Counted from the stretch's first letter, positions 1 through 9,040 are shown. The stretch: 44,551 nucleotides of DNA from Psychrobacter sp. PG1 (GCF_014897815.1 NZ_JABUZG010000049.1:1-44551), one strand, 5' to 3'. Notes: a model not told the origin generated them from the letters alone. Numbers and translations are program-made.

Positions 1-67
1 CTTGCGGTCGGGCTTGGCCGTCTTTAGTAGGAATCCCCCTCCTTTGAGGGCGGGGAGGAAGTCAAAG
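1..67 (+). mobile_element. Right-end remnant of an IS200/IS605-family (TnpB-type) element
   Basis: The sequence contains GGAATCCCC, an imperfect hairpin (about 35-55, CCCCCTC pairing with GAGGGCGGGG) and then GGAGGAAGTCAA. This order, GGAATCCCC, hairpin, GGGGAGGA, GTCAA, is what I know from the right ends of IS605/IS1341 elements, which overlap the 3' end of tnpB and its guide RNA (omega/reRNA). The window starts inside the element, so no transposase or nuclease domain can be seen; short open frames here end by about 45 or run on without recognisable residues. The element would lie just upstream of pncB. The assignment rests on pattern memory of the family's ends. Confidence 0.5.
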
Positions 68-134
68 TTATGTATACCTATTTCGTCGCTGGATTTATTT
101 GGCGGCTTTTCATTTTTGTATTTAAGGCTGTAAC

Positions 135-1376
135 ATGACCGTTACTCATACCTCTAAACCTTTCGAACCTATTATTACCTCTTTACTCGATAATGATTTA
201 TATAAATTTACGATGCTGCAAGCCATGCTGCATCAGTTTCCACAGACACATGGTGTTTATCGCTTTCGCTGCCGTAATAACAAAGACACGCTGTATCCAT
301 TGGCTGATATTAAAGATGCGCTAGAGCAGCAGTTAGACAATTTATGTGAATTACGATTTTTAGAGGATGAACTAGAGTACTTACGTGGTTTGCGCTTTAT
401 GCGCTCAGACTTCGTTGACTATCTAGAATTGTTTAAGTTGAAACGTCGTTTTATTACCGTCAGTACGGATGATAAAGGTCGCTTATTTATCGATATCGAA
501 GGGCCGATGATTCAAGCGATGTTCTTTGAAGTATTTGTACTCGCCATCGTTAATGAGCTGTATTTTGATGCGCTATCGAATGCCGGTGTGATTGAAGAAG
601 GTCAGCGCAGATTGGATGAAAAAGTCACATTGTTGCATCAATATGCGAGAGAGCAGGAAAAATGTGATGCTAATACGCCGCCATTAATCATCGCTGATTT
701 TGGTACTCGCAGACGTTTTAGCAAAGCTTGGCAGGCTCATGTGGTTGAGACTTTGCATAAAGCGGAACCAAAAATAGTGAGCGGTACTTCCAACGTGTAT
801 TTAGCGAAAAAGCTGGGAATGACGCCAATCGGTACGATGGCACATGAGTTTATGCAGGCATTTCAGGCTTTGGATGTGCGTTTACGTGATTCACAAAAAG
901 CGGCGCTTGAAGCATGGGTACATGAGTATCGCGGCGATTTGGGTATTGCGCTGACCGACGTAGTTGGCATGGATGCGTTTTTACGCGACTTTGATTTGTA
1001 TTTCGCTAAGCTGTTTGATGGTCTGCGTCACGATAGCGGCGACCCGTATATCTGGGGTGATAAGGCGATTGCTCATTATAAAAACCTTAAAATAGACCCA
1101 AGAACGAAGATTTTGACCTTTAGTGATGGCTTAGATTTGGATAAAGCTTGGGATTTACATCAGTATTTTAAAGGTCAAATAAAGACCAGCTTTGGTATTG
1201 GTACCAACCTCACCAATGATATGGGTATCACCCCGATAAATATCGTCTTAAAATTGGTTGAATGCAATGGGCAGCCAGTCGCTAAACTGTCAGACAGTCC
1301 AGGCAAGACCATGATTAATAACGACACGTATCTTGCCTATTTGCGCCAAGTATTTGAAGTCGACGAGCCTGAATAG
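135..1376 (+). CDS. pncB: Nicotinate phosphoribosyltransferase
   Basis: Converts nicotinate and PRPP, with ATP, to nicotinate mononucleotide in the NAD salvage (Preiss-Handler) pathway; cytosolic. The 413-residue length is normal for the bacterial enzyme. Visible family motifs are [11 protein letters not shown] near the N-terminus, [14 protein letters not shown] (about 186-199), [21 protein letters not shown] with the His (about 237) that matches the phosphorylated histidine of the Salmonella enzyme, and RHDSGDPY in the PRPP and nicotinate site. The ATG at 135 follows AT-rich DNA with no strong Shine-Dalgarno. The gene converges on xseB with only 7 bp between stop codons. Confidence 0.95.
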   Translation: MTVTHTSKPFEPIITSLLDNDLYKFTMLQAMLHQFPQTHGVYRFRCRNNKDTLYPLADIKDALEQQLDNLCELRFLEDELEYLRGLRFMRSDFVDYLELFKLKRRFITVSTDDKGRLFIDIEGPMIQAMFFEVFVLAIVNELYFDALSNAGVIEEGQRRLDEKVTLLHQYAREQEKCDANTPPLIIADFGTRRRFSKAWQAHVVETLHKAEPKIVSGTSNVYLAKKLGMTPIGTMAHEFMQAFQALDVRLRDSQKAALEAWVHEYRGDLGIALTDVVGMDAFLRDFDLYFAKLFDGLRHDSGDPYIWGDKAIAHYKNLKIDPRTKILTFSDGLDLDKAWDLHQYFKGQIKTSFGIGTNLTNDMGITPINIVLKLVECNGQPVAKLSDSPGKTMINNDTYLAYLRQVFEVDEPE

Positions 1377-1383
1377 AATTGAC

Positions 1384-1629
1384 TTAACTGTCGCTATTCT
1401 CTGTGTTATCTTCTTCAGCAAAAGCGGCATCTAGTGCTTGCTGTACCGCATTGATACGGGTTTCGCAAACGCGATAAGCAGCAATTGACTCTTCCACTGT
1501 GGTCATCAGATTATCAATATCTGGCTCATCTTGTTGCTGTAATTCAGCGGCATTGGTTTTTAGAATATCATAAGCCGCCTTAAAGGTTTTTGGGGCGGCT
1601 TTTTTGCGTTTGCGAGTAGGGGTTGTCAT
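1384..1629 (-). CDS. xseB: Exodeoxyribonuclease VII small subunit
   Basis: Small subunit of exonuclease VII, which degrades single-stranded DNA together with XseA. The 81-residue product has a basic N-terminus (TRKRKKAAPKTF), then the family pattern of two helices with an acidic stretch: AYDILKTNAAELQQQDEPDIDNLMTT split by a turn, then ESIAAYRVCETRINAVQQAL. AGGAAA lies a few bases upstream of the ATG and supports the start. It is 62 bp downstream of xseA on the same strand, so the two are probably cotranscribed. Confidence 0.9.
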   Translation of the reverse strand: MTTPTRKRKKAAPKTFKAAYDILKTNAAELQQQDEPDIDNLMTTVEESIAAYRVCETRINAVQQALDAAFAEEDNTENSDS

Positions 1630-1691
1630 AAGGTTTCCTAATTTTAAAATAAAGTCTTTGATTAAGTTGAATCGACGGTAGGTTGTACTTC

Positions 1692-3206
1692 TTATTTATT
1701 AATATTTACGTCAATAATCTGTGCTTTTGCTTTACCGTCCTTTAAGAGGATGTGCACCGTTTGTTCTGGATGGAGCTGGATACCGCTGGTCAGTATTTGC
1801 TTATCTTTTGCATCAGTAAGCATGGTATAGCCTTGCTTGAGCACCCGAGAAGGGCGATGCAGGAGCACAATATCACGCAGATGTTCGCTATCACGCTGTG
1901 CTTGTATTAACTGCTGCTGTGCCGAATGCATAATCGTTTTTTGGTTATTTTGACTGGCGCTAGCAGCCACTGTTAACTGCTGATAGGCAGCCGTTTGAGT
2001 CTGTGAGCGTAGCTCGCTGGTGAGTCTGGCGGCTTGCTTGACTTGGCGCTGAGCGCTTTGCTGAATACTACGCCACGCATAATCACTGTCTTTTTGCAGA
2101 GCGGTTAATTGACCAATCGTCTGTGATTGTATTTGGCTCAACTGGCGTGTCGTTTGCTGCTCAGCGGTGTTTAATTGACGCTGAGCCGCTTGTTTGATTT
2201 GCGCTTGGTATTGCAGCGTTTGAGTGACGAGCTGGGCTAAATGCGTCATGATAGCGGCAATCACCTTTGATGGGGTATCAAAGCTAGTATGCGCGACTTC
2301 ATCTAAGATCACTTTATCACGCTCGTGACCAATGCCAACCCAGACAGGGATAGGCTGCTCGGCAACCAATGCTGCCAATTCATAATCATTTAGATAGGCT
2401 AAATCACCGACCGCACCGCCGCCGCGAATAATGACTAATAAGTCTGGCAGGTGCTCATAAGTATCAAAAAACTGCTGCTGAGCGTTAACGATTGCTTGGC
2501 GGATCTCGATTGGCGCATGATTACCCTGAAAGGTCGCATTATGATAATGGAAATGACAGGCACCTGTGCGCGCTAAGCGATCAGCGTCAGCTTGAAAATC
2601 ACCTAATCCAGCGGCTTTTTCAGGGGCAATGACCAGCACATGCTCAATATCAAATGGAACAGGTAGCTGTTGATTCAGGTTTAATAAACCTTCTCCCGTC
2701 AAGCGATCGACCATTTCGGCATATTGCCGTGCTAAGTCGCCTAACGTGTAGCTAGGGTCAATATCTTCAATAGTGAGAGAGAAACCATATTGCGCATGGA
2801 AGCCTGCGGATACTTTGAGCAATACCGTCAAATTACGGTCAAGCGGCATGCCAGTTGCGCGCTCAAATTTTGCTAAGACGCGTGCTGCTTTAAAGCGCCA
2901 AAGATTGCCGCGGCAGCTAGCAATGACCTTACCGTCATCATCTTTTTCTGCCAGCTCAAAGTAATAATGCCCGCCTTTGCTAGATAGATTGCGAATCTCT
3001 GCTTTCACCCATACACGGTGGTTAAAGGTCTGTTTGATAACCATATCAACGGCTGATAAATAGTCACTTAACCGCAGAACGGTATCCTCTAAATTGACTT
3101 CTATATTGTTTTCTTGCTCAGCTAACTCGGCCTCCAAGGTCGCTAAATCTTTAGCAGGCGCTAATACCTTAGCTGGTTTCATATTTGACAGGTTGGGTTT
3201 GCGCAT
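1692..3206 (-). CDS. xseA: Exodeoxyribonuclease VII large subunit
   Basis: Catalytic subunit of exonuclease VII. The 504-residue product has an N-terminal OB-fold (about 40-140, including VWVKAEIRNLSSKGGHYYFEL), the catalytic domain with IRGGGAVGDLAYLNDYELAALVA and VWVGIGHERDKVILDEVAHTSFDTPSKVI, then a long Gln/Ala-rich coiled coil (about 330-440) and a short C-terminal beta segment (VLKQGYTMLTD). The N-terminus is about 35 residues longer than the OB-fold needs. No strong ribosome site precedes the ATG at 3206, and an in-frame ATG at codon 9 is an alternative start. xseB follows. Confidence 0.94.
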   Translation of the reverse strand: MRKPNLSNMKPAKVLAPAKDLATLEAELAEQENNIEVNLEDTVLRLSDYLSAVDMVIKQTFNHRVWVKAEIRNLSSKGGHYYFELAEKDDDGKVIASCRGNLWRFKAARVLAKFERATGMPLDRNLTVLLKVSAGFHAQYGFSLTIEDIDPSYTLGDLARQYAEMVDRLTGEGLLNLNQQLPVPFDIEHVLVIAPEKAAGLGDFQADADRLARTGACHFHYHNATFQGNHAPIEIRQAIVNAQQQFFDTYEHLPDLLVIIRGGGAVGDLAYLNDYELAALVAEQPIPVWVGIGHERDKVILDEVAHTSFDTPSKVIAAIMTHLAQLVTQTLQYQAQIKQAAQRQLNTAEQQTTRQLSQIQSQTIGQLTALQKDSDYAWRSIQQSAQRQVKQAARLTSELRSQTQTAAYQQLTVAASASQNNQKTIMHSAQQQLIQAQRDSEHLRDIVLLHRPSRVLKQGYTMLTDAKDKQILTSGIQLHPEQTVHILLKDGKAKAQIIDVNINK

Positions 3207-3299
3207 AATAATAGACCAAAAGTAAGGGAGCTTAAAAACGGGCTGTTTATAGAGTAAGAGTCATAAAAAATCTGAAAGGGTAGTTTACCCCAAAAGCGA

Positions 3300-3362
3300 G
3301 CACACAAAAAGAGAAGCCAACCAGTCAGCGACTAATATATTCTTATCGCTGATTGGTTGGCT
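3300..3362 (-). terminator. Intrinsic terminator after the lipoprotein gene
   Basis: The arms AGCCAACCAATCAGCGA and TCGCTGACTGGTTGGCT (minus-strand reading, 3362-3315) pair over 17 bp with one G-U. They are followed on the minus strand by a T-rich run (TTCTCTTTTTG). The position, 78 bp after the minus-strand lipoprotein stop, fits termination of that gene before xseA. Confidence 0.75.
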
Positions 3363-3364
3363 AC

Positions 3365-3404
3365 ATGCTTTATTAAATAACAAGATGCTTTATTAAATAA
3401 CAAG
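3365..3404. repeat. Perfect 20-bp tandem duplication
   Basis: The 20-mer ATGCTTTATTAAATAACAAG occurs twice back to back, with a third weak echo at about 3416-3434. It lies between the lipoprotein stop and its terminator hairpin. It looks like slippage or a recent duplication in non-coding DNA. Confidence 0.85.
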
Positions 3405-3439
3405 CCGCCAAATAAGTGCTTTATGAAATAATAATTATT

Positions 3440-3808
3440 TTATTGGCAACGAAAGTTGATTTTATACTCGTAATCGTCGTCACGTGATAAGTTCGGCGAG
3501 CCCGTACCAAGGATCGTACCGAGGACGGCACTGGCTTGCCCAATCATCCGACCGGTATTTTCATCTAAAATACCGTTATAAGTGACTTTGTCATCGACGA
3601 TAATAACTTGCTTACCTCTGCAAGTCTTTTGTGCGCTGTCTATCGCATTTTGCTGTGCTTTTACTTTGCTATCGGCGATGCCAGTCGTCTCATAAATAGA
3701 GTTGGCACGCTGGATAACTGGTGATGAAGGCGTAGTTTGGCAAGCACTTAGGGCGAGTGCTGTCGCCAAAGTAGCAGTCAGTGCAGCGGTTTTATTAATA
3801 GTATTCAT
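3440..3808 (-). CDS. Small predicted outer-membrane or periplasmic lipoprotein
   Basis: A 122-residue protein with a textbook lipoprotein signal: a short basic start, a hydrophobic stretch, and the lipobox LSAC with Cys at position 23. The mature part is small and has two further cysteines (TCRGK near residue 63 and the C-terminal FRCQ), which could form a disulfide in the periplasm. AGGAAT upstream of the ATG supports the start. I do not recognise the family and assign no function. It is a single-gene unit with its own terminator. Confidence 0.75.
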   Translation of the reverse strand: MNTINKTAALTATLATALALSACQTTPSSPVIQRANSIYETTGIADSKVKAQQNAIDSAQKTCRGKQVIIVDDKVTYNGILDENTGRMIGQASAVLGTILGTGSPNLSRDDDYEYKINFRCQ

Positions 3809-4122
3809 AAACGATTCCTAATGTCTGTCAGTCATACATAAAGTTGAATATCACAGCAAAGTTGAGGATACGCCATGCACGTATCCGTCCATAGGTGGCT
3901 CAACAACTATGATGAATCTACCCTATTCGGCTCTGGGGTGTCTAGTCGGTTATTGTGTGCGGTATTGCAGAGACCGCACATATTCATCATATATTCATAG
4001 GCGACGTTTACTTATGATGAGCGAAAATGAAAATAAGCGGTACTATGACACAGCAAATCACTTGAAATATAAACCATATCTAGGATAATTGACCTATTCA
4101 TTTTTAATCAATAAGTAATTTT
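3809..4122. other. Divergent intergenic region
   Basis: A 314-bp gap between the divergent lipoprotein (-) and hydrolase (+) genes. It should hold both promoters. I see no confident -35/-10 pair, repeat or RNA gene in it. Confidence 0.5.
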
Positions 4123-4782
4123 ATGCCATTAATTCCTGCTCCTGCTGGCGTGCTCGAAGTCGACGCGCTTTGGCAACAAGACAATCCTAACAATCCAAAT
4201 ACTGATACAGTGGCGTTACTGTGTCATCCCAATCCGTTATTCGACGGCACGATGAATAATAAAGTGGTGACGACGATGTATCGCTTTGCTCGTGATAATG
4301 GTATGCACGTGGTACGCTTTAACTTTCGCGGTGTCGGGCAGTCGACTGGCGAGCACGATTATGCGGATGGTGAAGTCGTAGATGCAATGACCGTGCTACA
4401 ATGGATTGCAGAGCAAACCAATGCGCGCAAGTTATGGTTGGGTGGTTTCTCTTTTGGCGGTTATGTGACAGCACGGGTGGCTGAGCAGGTGCTTGAAGCC
4501 CCTCATATTTGGGGGCTAGGCGATTTTGAGATTACTAAAATCGCCCTTATTGCTCCATCCGTTGAAAAAAATGACAGCAGTGATATAAGCTTGCCAGCCG
4601 ATAAAACGTTTGAGATTTATGGCAATGCTGATGAAGTGATTGACCCTGATAATATGCAAGCATTTGCGGAGCGATTGGGGATTGCTGTCAGCATCGTAGA
4701 TGGCGCAGGGCACTTTTTTCATGGACGTCTGTCAGAATTGAAAGGCTTATTAGAAAAGCATACCTTTGGTAGCGACGCTTAG
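4123..4782 (+). CDS. Alpha/beta hydrolase of the small cytosolic dienelactone-hydrolase/YsgA-like type
   Basis: The 219-residue product shows LLCHPNPLFDGTMNNKVV (oxyanion-loop region), FNFRGVGQSTGEHD, the nucleophile elbow GFSFGG with Ser at about 110, a probable acid at Asp170 or Asp174 in YGNADEVIDPDN, and the catalytic His in GAGHFFHG (about 197). There is no signal peptide, so it is probably cytosolic. The HPNP...GTMNNKVV...FRGVG pattern is typical of a conserved proteobacterial hydrolase group whose substrate I do not know. A family-A MITE begins 8 bp after the stop codon. Confidence 0.85.
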   Translation: MPLIPAPAGVLEVDALWQQDNPNNPNTDTVALLCHPNPLFDGTMNNKVVTTMYRFARDNGMHVVRFNFRGVGQSTGEHDYADGEVVDAMTVLQWIAEQTNARKLWLGGFSFGGYVTARVAEQVLEAPHIWGLGDFEITKIALIAPSVEKNDSSDISLPADKTFEIYGNADEVIDPDNMQAFAERLGIAVSIVDGAGHFFHGRLSELKGLLEKHTFGSDA

Positions 4783-4789
4783 TTGTTAC

Positions 4790-4965
4790 CTAGGGCGTGT
4801 CATCAATTAGCACATGAATACATTTAGTGGTCTTAAAATGGCTAAATTTTGCTAAACATCGTCAGAAATTTTGTCAATATGTTCATATTAACGGCAATTT
4901 CTTCCTTGTTTATCTACAATTTTTCTCATTTTAAGCCTCACAATCTAATTGATGACACACCCTAG
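4790..4965 (+). mobile_element. MITE-like repeat, family A, copy 1 (176 bp)
   Basis: A non-coding element bounded by CTAG at both ends, with terminal inverted repeats CTAGGGCGTGTCATCAATTA (left) and CTAGGGTGTGTCATCAATTA (right, reverse complement). The interior shares GGCTAAATTTTGC and TTCCTTGTTT with the copies at 18684-18859 and 22413-22588. All three copies are 176 bp. There is no open frame. The CTAG ends suggest movement by an IS5-type transposase, which is an inference. Confidence 0.85.
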
Positions 4966-5082
4966 TAATATTAGGATAGAGAACCGCTATCAAGTCATGA
5001 ACTCTGATCGCTTTACTTTGACGAGTTCATGCAGAATCAACCATTACCTTACTATTTATTTTGTCTAATGATGAGTCGTATT

Positions 5083-6183
5083 ATGAGTTTATCTCCATTG
5101 CAACGTTACGAGCAAGCCGTCAGTACAGATGAGTTTACTCGAGATGAGCAGCAATTTAAGGCCATGAGCTATCTTGATGAGATACATCATCAGCTCATCA
5201 ATAGTGCGCCACAGAAGAAAGGCTTTTTTAGCTTTTTAAAGTCCAAGCCGACAGCACCAACGGGTTTGTATATGTGGGGCGGGGTAGGTCGTGGTAAAAC
5301 ATGGATGATGGACATGTTTTATGATTCATTGACCATTGATCGCAAGATGCGTCTGCATTTTCATCATTTCATGCAGCGTGTTCATCAAGAGCTAAATAAG
5401 CTGCAAGGTGAGAGTGACCCATTAGAAAAAGTCGCCGACATCATTTATGCAGAAGCGGTTATTATCTGTTTCGATGAGTTCTTTGTTTCTAACGTTTCTG
5501 ATGCCATGATTTTGGGTGATTTATTTACCATGCTATTCAATCGTGGTATTACATTGGTCGCCACCTCAAATATTGAGCCATCAGGGTTGTATAAAGACGG
5601 CTTACATCGTGACCGTTTTATGCCCGCTATCGCTGAAGTGGAGCGTCATACTACGGTGATGAATATCGATTCTGGTATCGACTATCGTTTGCGCGTATTG
5701 CAGCAGGCAGAGCTATATGAATCGCCTATGACGAAAGCGAATCATCATTGGTTAGCCAACCGTTTTGCCAGTTTATCCAATAACCAAAAAATCAGTAATG
5801 AGCCGATTACGATTAATGGTCGCGAAATTAGAATTAACGCTCGCACTGAGGATATTTTATTCTGTGATTTCCGTCATTTATGTATGGAGCCACGATCAGC
5901 GTCTGATTTCATCGAAATTGCCAAGCAGTTCAGTACAGTATTGGTCAATGCCGTGCCTGCCTTAGACGATGACTTACGTGATCCGACCCGTCGGTTTATT
6001 TATCTGGTTGATGAGTTTTATGATCGCCGTGTTAAGTTGCTGGTTAGAGCACAGCAGTCGATTTTGGACCTATATCAAGGAGAGAAGTTGGCGTTTGAGA
6101 TTGAACGGACACGCTCGCGCTTGCTTGAGATGCAGTCAGAGGATTATCTGCGCATGGAGCATCGGGTCGATGATGCGGCATAA
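5083..6183 (+). CDS. zapE: ZapE/AFG1-family ATPase (cell division protein ZapE)
   Basis: AFG1-like P-loop ATPase; in E. coli ZapE associates with the Z-ring. Visible motifs are the Walker A GGVGRGKT, LHFHHFMQRVHQEL, the Walker B IICFDEFFV, the sensor-like ATSNIEP, and the C-terminal LCMEPRSASDFIEIA and RRFIYLVDEFYDRRVKL typical of the family. From the ATG at 5083 (SLSPLQRYEQA) the product has 366 residues, near the usual length. In-frame ATGs at 5029, 5068 and 5071 would add an atypical hydrophobic start, and none has a strong ribosome site, so the exact start is uncertain. Confidence 0.88.
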   Translation: MSLSPLQRYEQAVSTDEFTRDEQQFKAMSYLDEIHHQLINSAPQKKGFFSFLKSKPTAPTGLYMWGGVGRGKTWMMDMFYDSLTIDRKMRLHFHHFMQRVHQELNKLQGESDPLEKVADIIYAEAVIICFDEFFVSNVSDAMILGDLFTMLFNRGITLVATSNIEPSGLYKDGLHRDRFMPAIAEVERHTTVMNIDSGIDYRLRVLQQAELYESPMTKANHHWLANRFASLSNNQKISNEPITINGREIRINARTEDILFCDFRHLCMEPRSASDFIEIAKQFSTVLVNAVPALDDDLRDPTRRFIYLVDEFYDRRVKLLVRAQQSILDLYQGEKLAFEIERTRSRLLEMQSEDYLRMEHRVDDAA

Positions 6184-6371
6184 TCAAAGCCTCTTCATAG
6201 CCGATGATAATCTACAAGTTGTCGATTAAAGCACTCATGGTTTTTCATTCAAGTCACTCATACTCAATATTGGCATATATTCGTTTGACATAACATGTTT
6301 TTTGACAGTATTGAGAGCAAACCAAAGCATTGGTTTTTTGCATAAAAGATAATAATAAATAAGGAGCGGTA

Positions 6372-7016
6372 ATGACTATATCCGACGAAAATGATAAAAA
6401 ACTGTCGACCAAAGACATCGCCACAGACAGTATGCCGATTAGCAGTGAAGAAATGATTGGTTGGATCAACTCAAGGCGCAGTATGGGTAATTTGGATACG
6501 CCAGCACCCACACATGCCCAAATCGAAACAGCGATTGAGTGTGCGGCGACAGCGCCAGATCATAAAAAACTGCGTCCATGGCATTTTATAGTGACACAGG
6601 GGGACGCCCGTCATGAATTGGGCAATGCCTTGGTCGAAGCGGCTCAAGCCAAAGCGGTGCAAGAGGGCGAAACGCTGTCCGAAAAGGACATCGCAAAAAC
6701 TCAGGCAATGCCATTAAGAGCGCCCGTCATCATCACGGTTGTCACAAAAATACAAGCGCACAAAAAAGTTCCTCCTTTTGAACAAATGCTAAGTGCGGGT
6801 GCAGCTGTACAAAACCTGATTTTGGCGCTAAAAGCCCAAGGTTTTAGTACAGTGTGGCGTACGGGACTGCTATGTAATGAAGCTGCTGTTAAATCATATT
6901 TTGACGTTGGTCCAGATGATTATGTAACGGCTTTTGTTTATACTGGCACCAGTCCCAAAAATGAACCCGCCCGTAAACCGATTGATATCGAGTCTTTAGT
7001 GCGATTTGAGTCATAA
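6372..7016 (+). CDS. Nitroreductase family protein (YdjA-like)
   Basis: FMN-dependent oxidoreductase fold of 214 residues. NSRRSMGNLD matches the phosphate-binding RRS motif of nitroreductases, followed by AATAPDHKKLRPWHFIV and GAAVQNLILALKAQGFSTVWRTG, as in the small YdjA subgroup. The physiological substrate is unknown. The first 35 or so residues are a hydrophilic extension. AAGGAG 6 bp before the ATG gives a clear start. It stands alone between zapE and gpsA. Confidence 0.85.
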   Translation: MTISDENDKKLSTKDIATDSMPISSEEMIGWINSRRSMGNLDTPAPTHAQIETAIECAATAPDHKKLRPWHFIVTQGDARHELGNALVEAAQAKAVQEGETLSEKDIAKTQAMPLRAPVIITVVTKIQAHKKVPPFEQMLSAGAAVQNLILALKAQGFSTVWRTGLLCNEAAVKSYFDVGPDDYVTAFVYTGTSPKNEPARKPIDIESLVRFES

Positions 7017-7201
7017 TATATCTAAGCGCTGTTTAGTGGCGCTTTTCTCTTGACGAATACCGCTCTCTAAGAAGACAGTCGGTCGTGTAGCAAAAAGATA
7101 GATAGCCTCAATACTCTAAAGCTCTAAAGCGTCATAAGTCATGATAAATAACCCATGATAAATTCTATTAATAATAAATTAGCCAATACGGATAACAGCA
7201 A

Positions 7202-8497
7202 ATGACCAGCCCTAATGAGAGCAATAAAGACATCAGTAGCGATAATACTGAGGTGAATACGAATGCCCCTGAAAAGCAAAACAGTCTGCTGGCAGGTATC
7301 ATCGAACGTGCTACCAAATCGGGTATTGGTCGTAAAAAACTCAATCCTAGCGCGGTAGAATCAGCAGTGGCAAAAAACATGGCGGATATTCACAGTAATC
7401 CTACCAAGCTACGTTTGGCGTTTTTAGGCGGTGGTAGTTTTGGTACAGCAATGGCAAACTTGGCTGCACGCAATGGCTGTGATACCACGCTATGGGTACG
7501 TAACAAGCGTACGGTAAAGGCGATGATAAAGACACAGACCAATAAAAAATATTTACCAGGTTATAAGCTTGATGACAGCCTTAAATACAGCCATGACTTG
7601 GCAGCAGCCGTCAAAGATAAAGATATCGTTTTTATTGCGGTGCCTGGTTTGGCTTTTCGTGAGACCCTAAAGAATATTGCACCATTTATCAGTGGTCAGT
7701 CTATTGTGTCATTGACCAAAGGTATGGAAAAAGATACTTTTGCCATGATGAGCGACATTATTAAAGATGAGCTACCTGAAGTGAATTTTGGTGTCATGTC
7801 GGGGCCAAACCTTGCGATAGAGATTATGAAAAACATGCCATCGGCGACCGTTATCGCCAGTGAGTCTGAGCCATTGCGCCATGCCGTACAAGCCGCGCTA
7901 CATAGTGCGTTTTTTCGAGTGTTTGCCAGTGATGATGTCAAAGGTGTGGAGCTTGGCGGCGCGCTAAAGAATATCTATGCGATTGCCATGGGAATGGCGG
8001 CGGCCTATGATGTCGGTGAAAATACCAAGGCAATGATATTGACTCGTGCTTTGGCAGAGATGAGCCGCTTTGGGGTTGAGGCGGGTGCGAATCCGCTTAC
8101 CTTCTTAGGATTGTCTGGTGTGGGTGATTTATACGCCACTTGTAGCTCAGAGCTCAGTCGTAACTATCGTATCGGCAACATGCTCGGTCGCGGTATGAGT
8201 ATTGAGGCTGCGGTGAAAAAACTCGGTCAAACGGCTGAAGGGGTTAATACTATTCAGCAAGTGCATGAGAAAGCCACCAAAGAAGGCATCTACATGCCTA
8301 TTACCCATGCATTGTATGCGGTCATTTATGAAGATAAAGCAGCATTAGGTGTGGCGTTACATCTCATGGAAGCGGGCTTCCGTAGTGATGTTGAATTTGT
8401 AATGGCACATGACCATAGTAATGCGGCGCTAACTGCGCAGATGAAGACGTCAAGCGATAGCACTGATGATGAAAGTGGCAATACTGACAGTAAGTAA
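7202..8497 (+). CDS. gpsA: Glycerol-3-phosphate dehydrogenase [NAD(P)+]
   Basis: Reduces dihydroxyacetone phosphate to sn-glycerol 3-phosphate for phospholipid synthesis. The NAD-binding GGGSFGTA (about 76-83), VFIAVPGLAFRETL, LTKGME, VMSGPNLAIE, the catalytic-lysine region GVELGGALKNIYAIAMG and the C-terminal AEGVNTIQQVHEKA are all present. At 431 residues it exceeds the usual length of about 335-360 by a polar N-terminal extension of about 70 residues and a Ser/Thr/Asp-rich C-terminal tail. No strong ribosome site marks the first ATG. sixA follows, separated by a long hairpin. Confidence 0.93.
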   Translation: MTSPNESNKDISSDNTEVNTNAPEKQNSLLAGIIERATKSGIGRKKLNPSAVESAVAKNMADIHSNPTKLRLAFLGGGSFGTAMANLAARNGCDTTLWVRNKRTVKAMIKTQTNKKYLPGYKLDDSLKYSHDLAAAVKDKDIVFIAVPGLAFRETLKNIAPFISGQSIVSLTKGMEKDTFAMMSDIIKDELPEVNFGVMSGPNLAIEIMKNMPSATVIASESEPLRHAVQAALHSAFFRVFASDDVKGVELGGALKNIYAIAMGMAAAYDVGENTKAMILTRALAEMSRFGVEAGANPLTFLGLSGVGDLYATCSSELSRNYRIGNMLGRGMSIEAAVKKLGQTAEGVNTIQQVHEKATKEGIYMPITHALYAVIYEDKAALGVALHLMEAGFRSDVEFVMAHDHSNAALTAQMKTSSDSTDDESGNTDSK

Positions 8498-8512
8498 AAA
8501 CCCCAATGTTAA

Positions 8513-8560
8513 ATGATGACGTTGTTCTAAGAATGATTATTCTGTAAACAACGTCATCAT
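8513..8560 (+). repeat. Intercistronic hairpin between gpsA and sixA
   Basis: The arms ATGATGACGTTGTT and AACAACGTCATCAT form a perfect 14-bp stem, with a small inner AGAAT/ATTCT stem in the loop. There is no T-run after it, so it is not a classic terminator. It may stabilise the gpsA 3' end or uncouple gpsA and sixA expression. The sixA ribosome site begins 13 bp later. Confidence 0.75.
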
Positions 8561-8581
8561 GACAATGCATAAAGGAAGGTT

Positions 8582-9040
8582 ATGAAAATTATACTAGTAC
8601 GTCATGGTCAAGCAGAAGATGAATCGCGTCCAGACAGCGCGCGCCAGTTAACTGACTTTGGTCAACAGCAAGCAGTGCAGACGGCAGAGTATGTGATGAC
8701 TCACTATCATCCTGATTATTTTGTCGTCAGTCCCTATGATAGAGCGCAGCAGACGCTAGCAGCATTTCAGACGCGCGCGCCCAAGGTTCCAGTAATCGTA
8801 CAGGGAAATATCACGCCTTCTGATGATGCGCGTCAAGCTTTAATAGATATTGCGAATATTGACGCTGAGTGTCTGGTAGTGGTGTGTCATATGTCTATCG
8901 TTGCTTATATCGCTGGTCTATTAACCGGTGATTATCCTGAATCATTTTCTCTTGCAGAAGCAAGGATGTTTGAGATGGACTTTGTAATGGCAGGTATGGC
9001 AAGAGAGATTGATCGTTTTGTGCCTGAGCAGCCGTATTGA
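8582..9040 (+). CDS. sixA: Phosphohistidine phosphatase SixA
   Basis: Histidine phosphatase superfamily enzyme; SixA dephosphorylates phosphohistidine in phosphorelay or PTS proteins. The 152-residue product begins ILVRHGQAED with the RHG motif (catalytic His at 8), then SPYDRAQQTL, and the second histidine in VVVCHMSIVAYIAGLLTG. The short length and lack of an insert fit SixA better than larger phosphoglycerate-mutase relatives. AAGGAAGG lies directly upstream of the ATG. Confidence 0.88.
   Translation: MKIILVRHGQAEDESRPDSARQLTDFGQQQAVQTAEYVMTHYHPDYFVVSPYDRAQQTLAAFQTRAPKVPVIVQGNITPSDDARQALIDIANIDAECLVVVCHMSIVAYIAGLLTGDYPESFSLAEARMFEMDFVMAGMAREIDRFVPEQPY

Noticed and set aside
3365..3404. 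CRISPR-like repeats
   Set aside because: Only two adjacent copies without a spacer and no cas genes; it is a simple tandem duplication.
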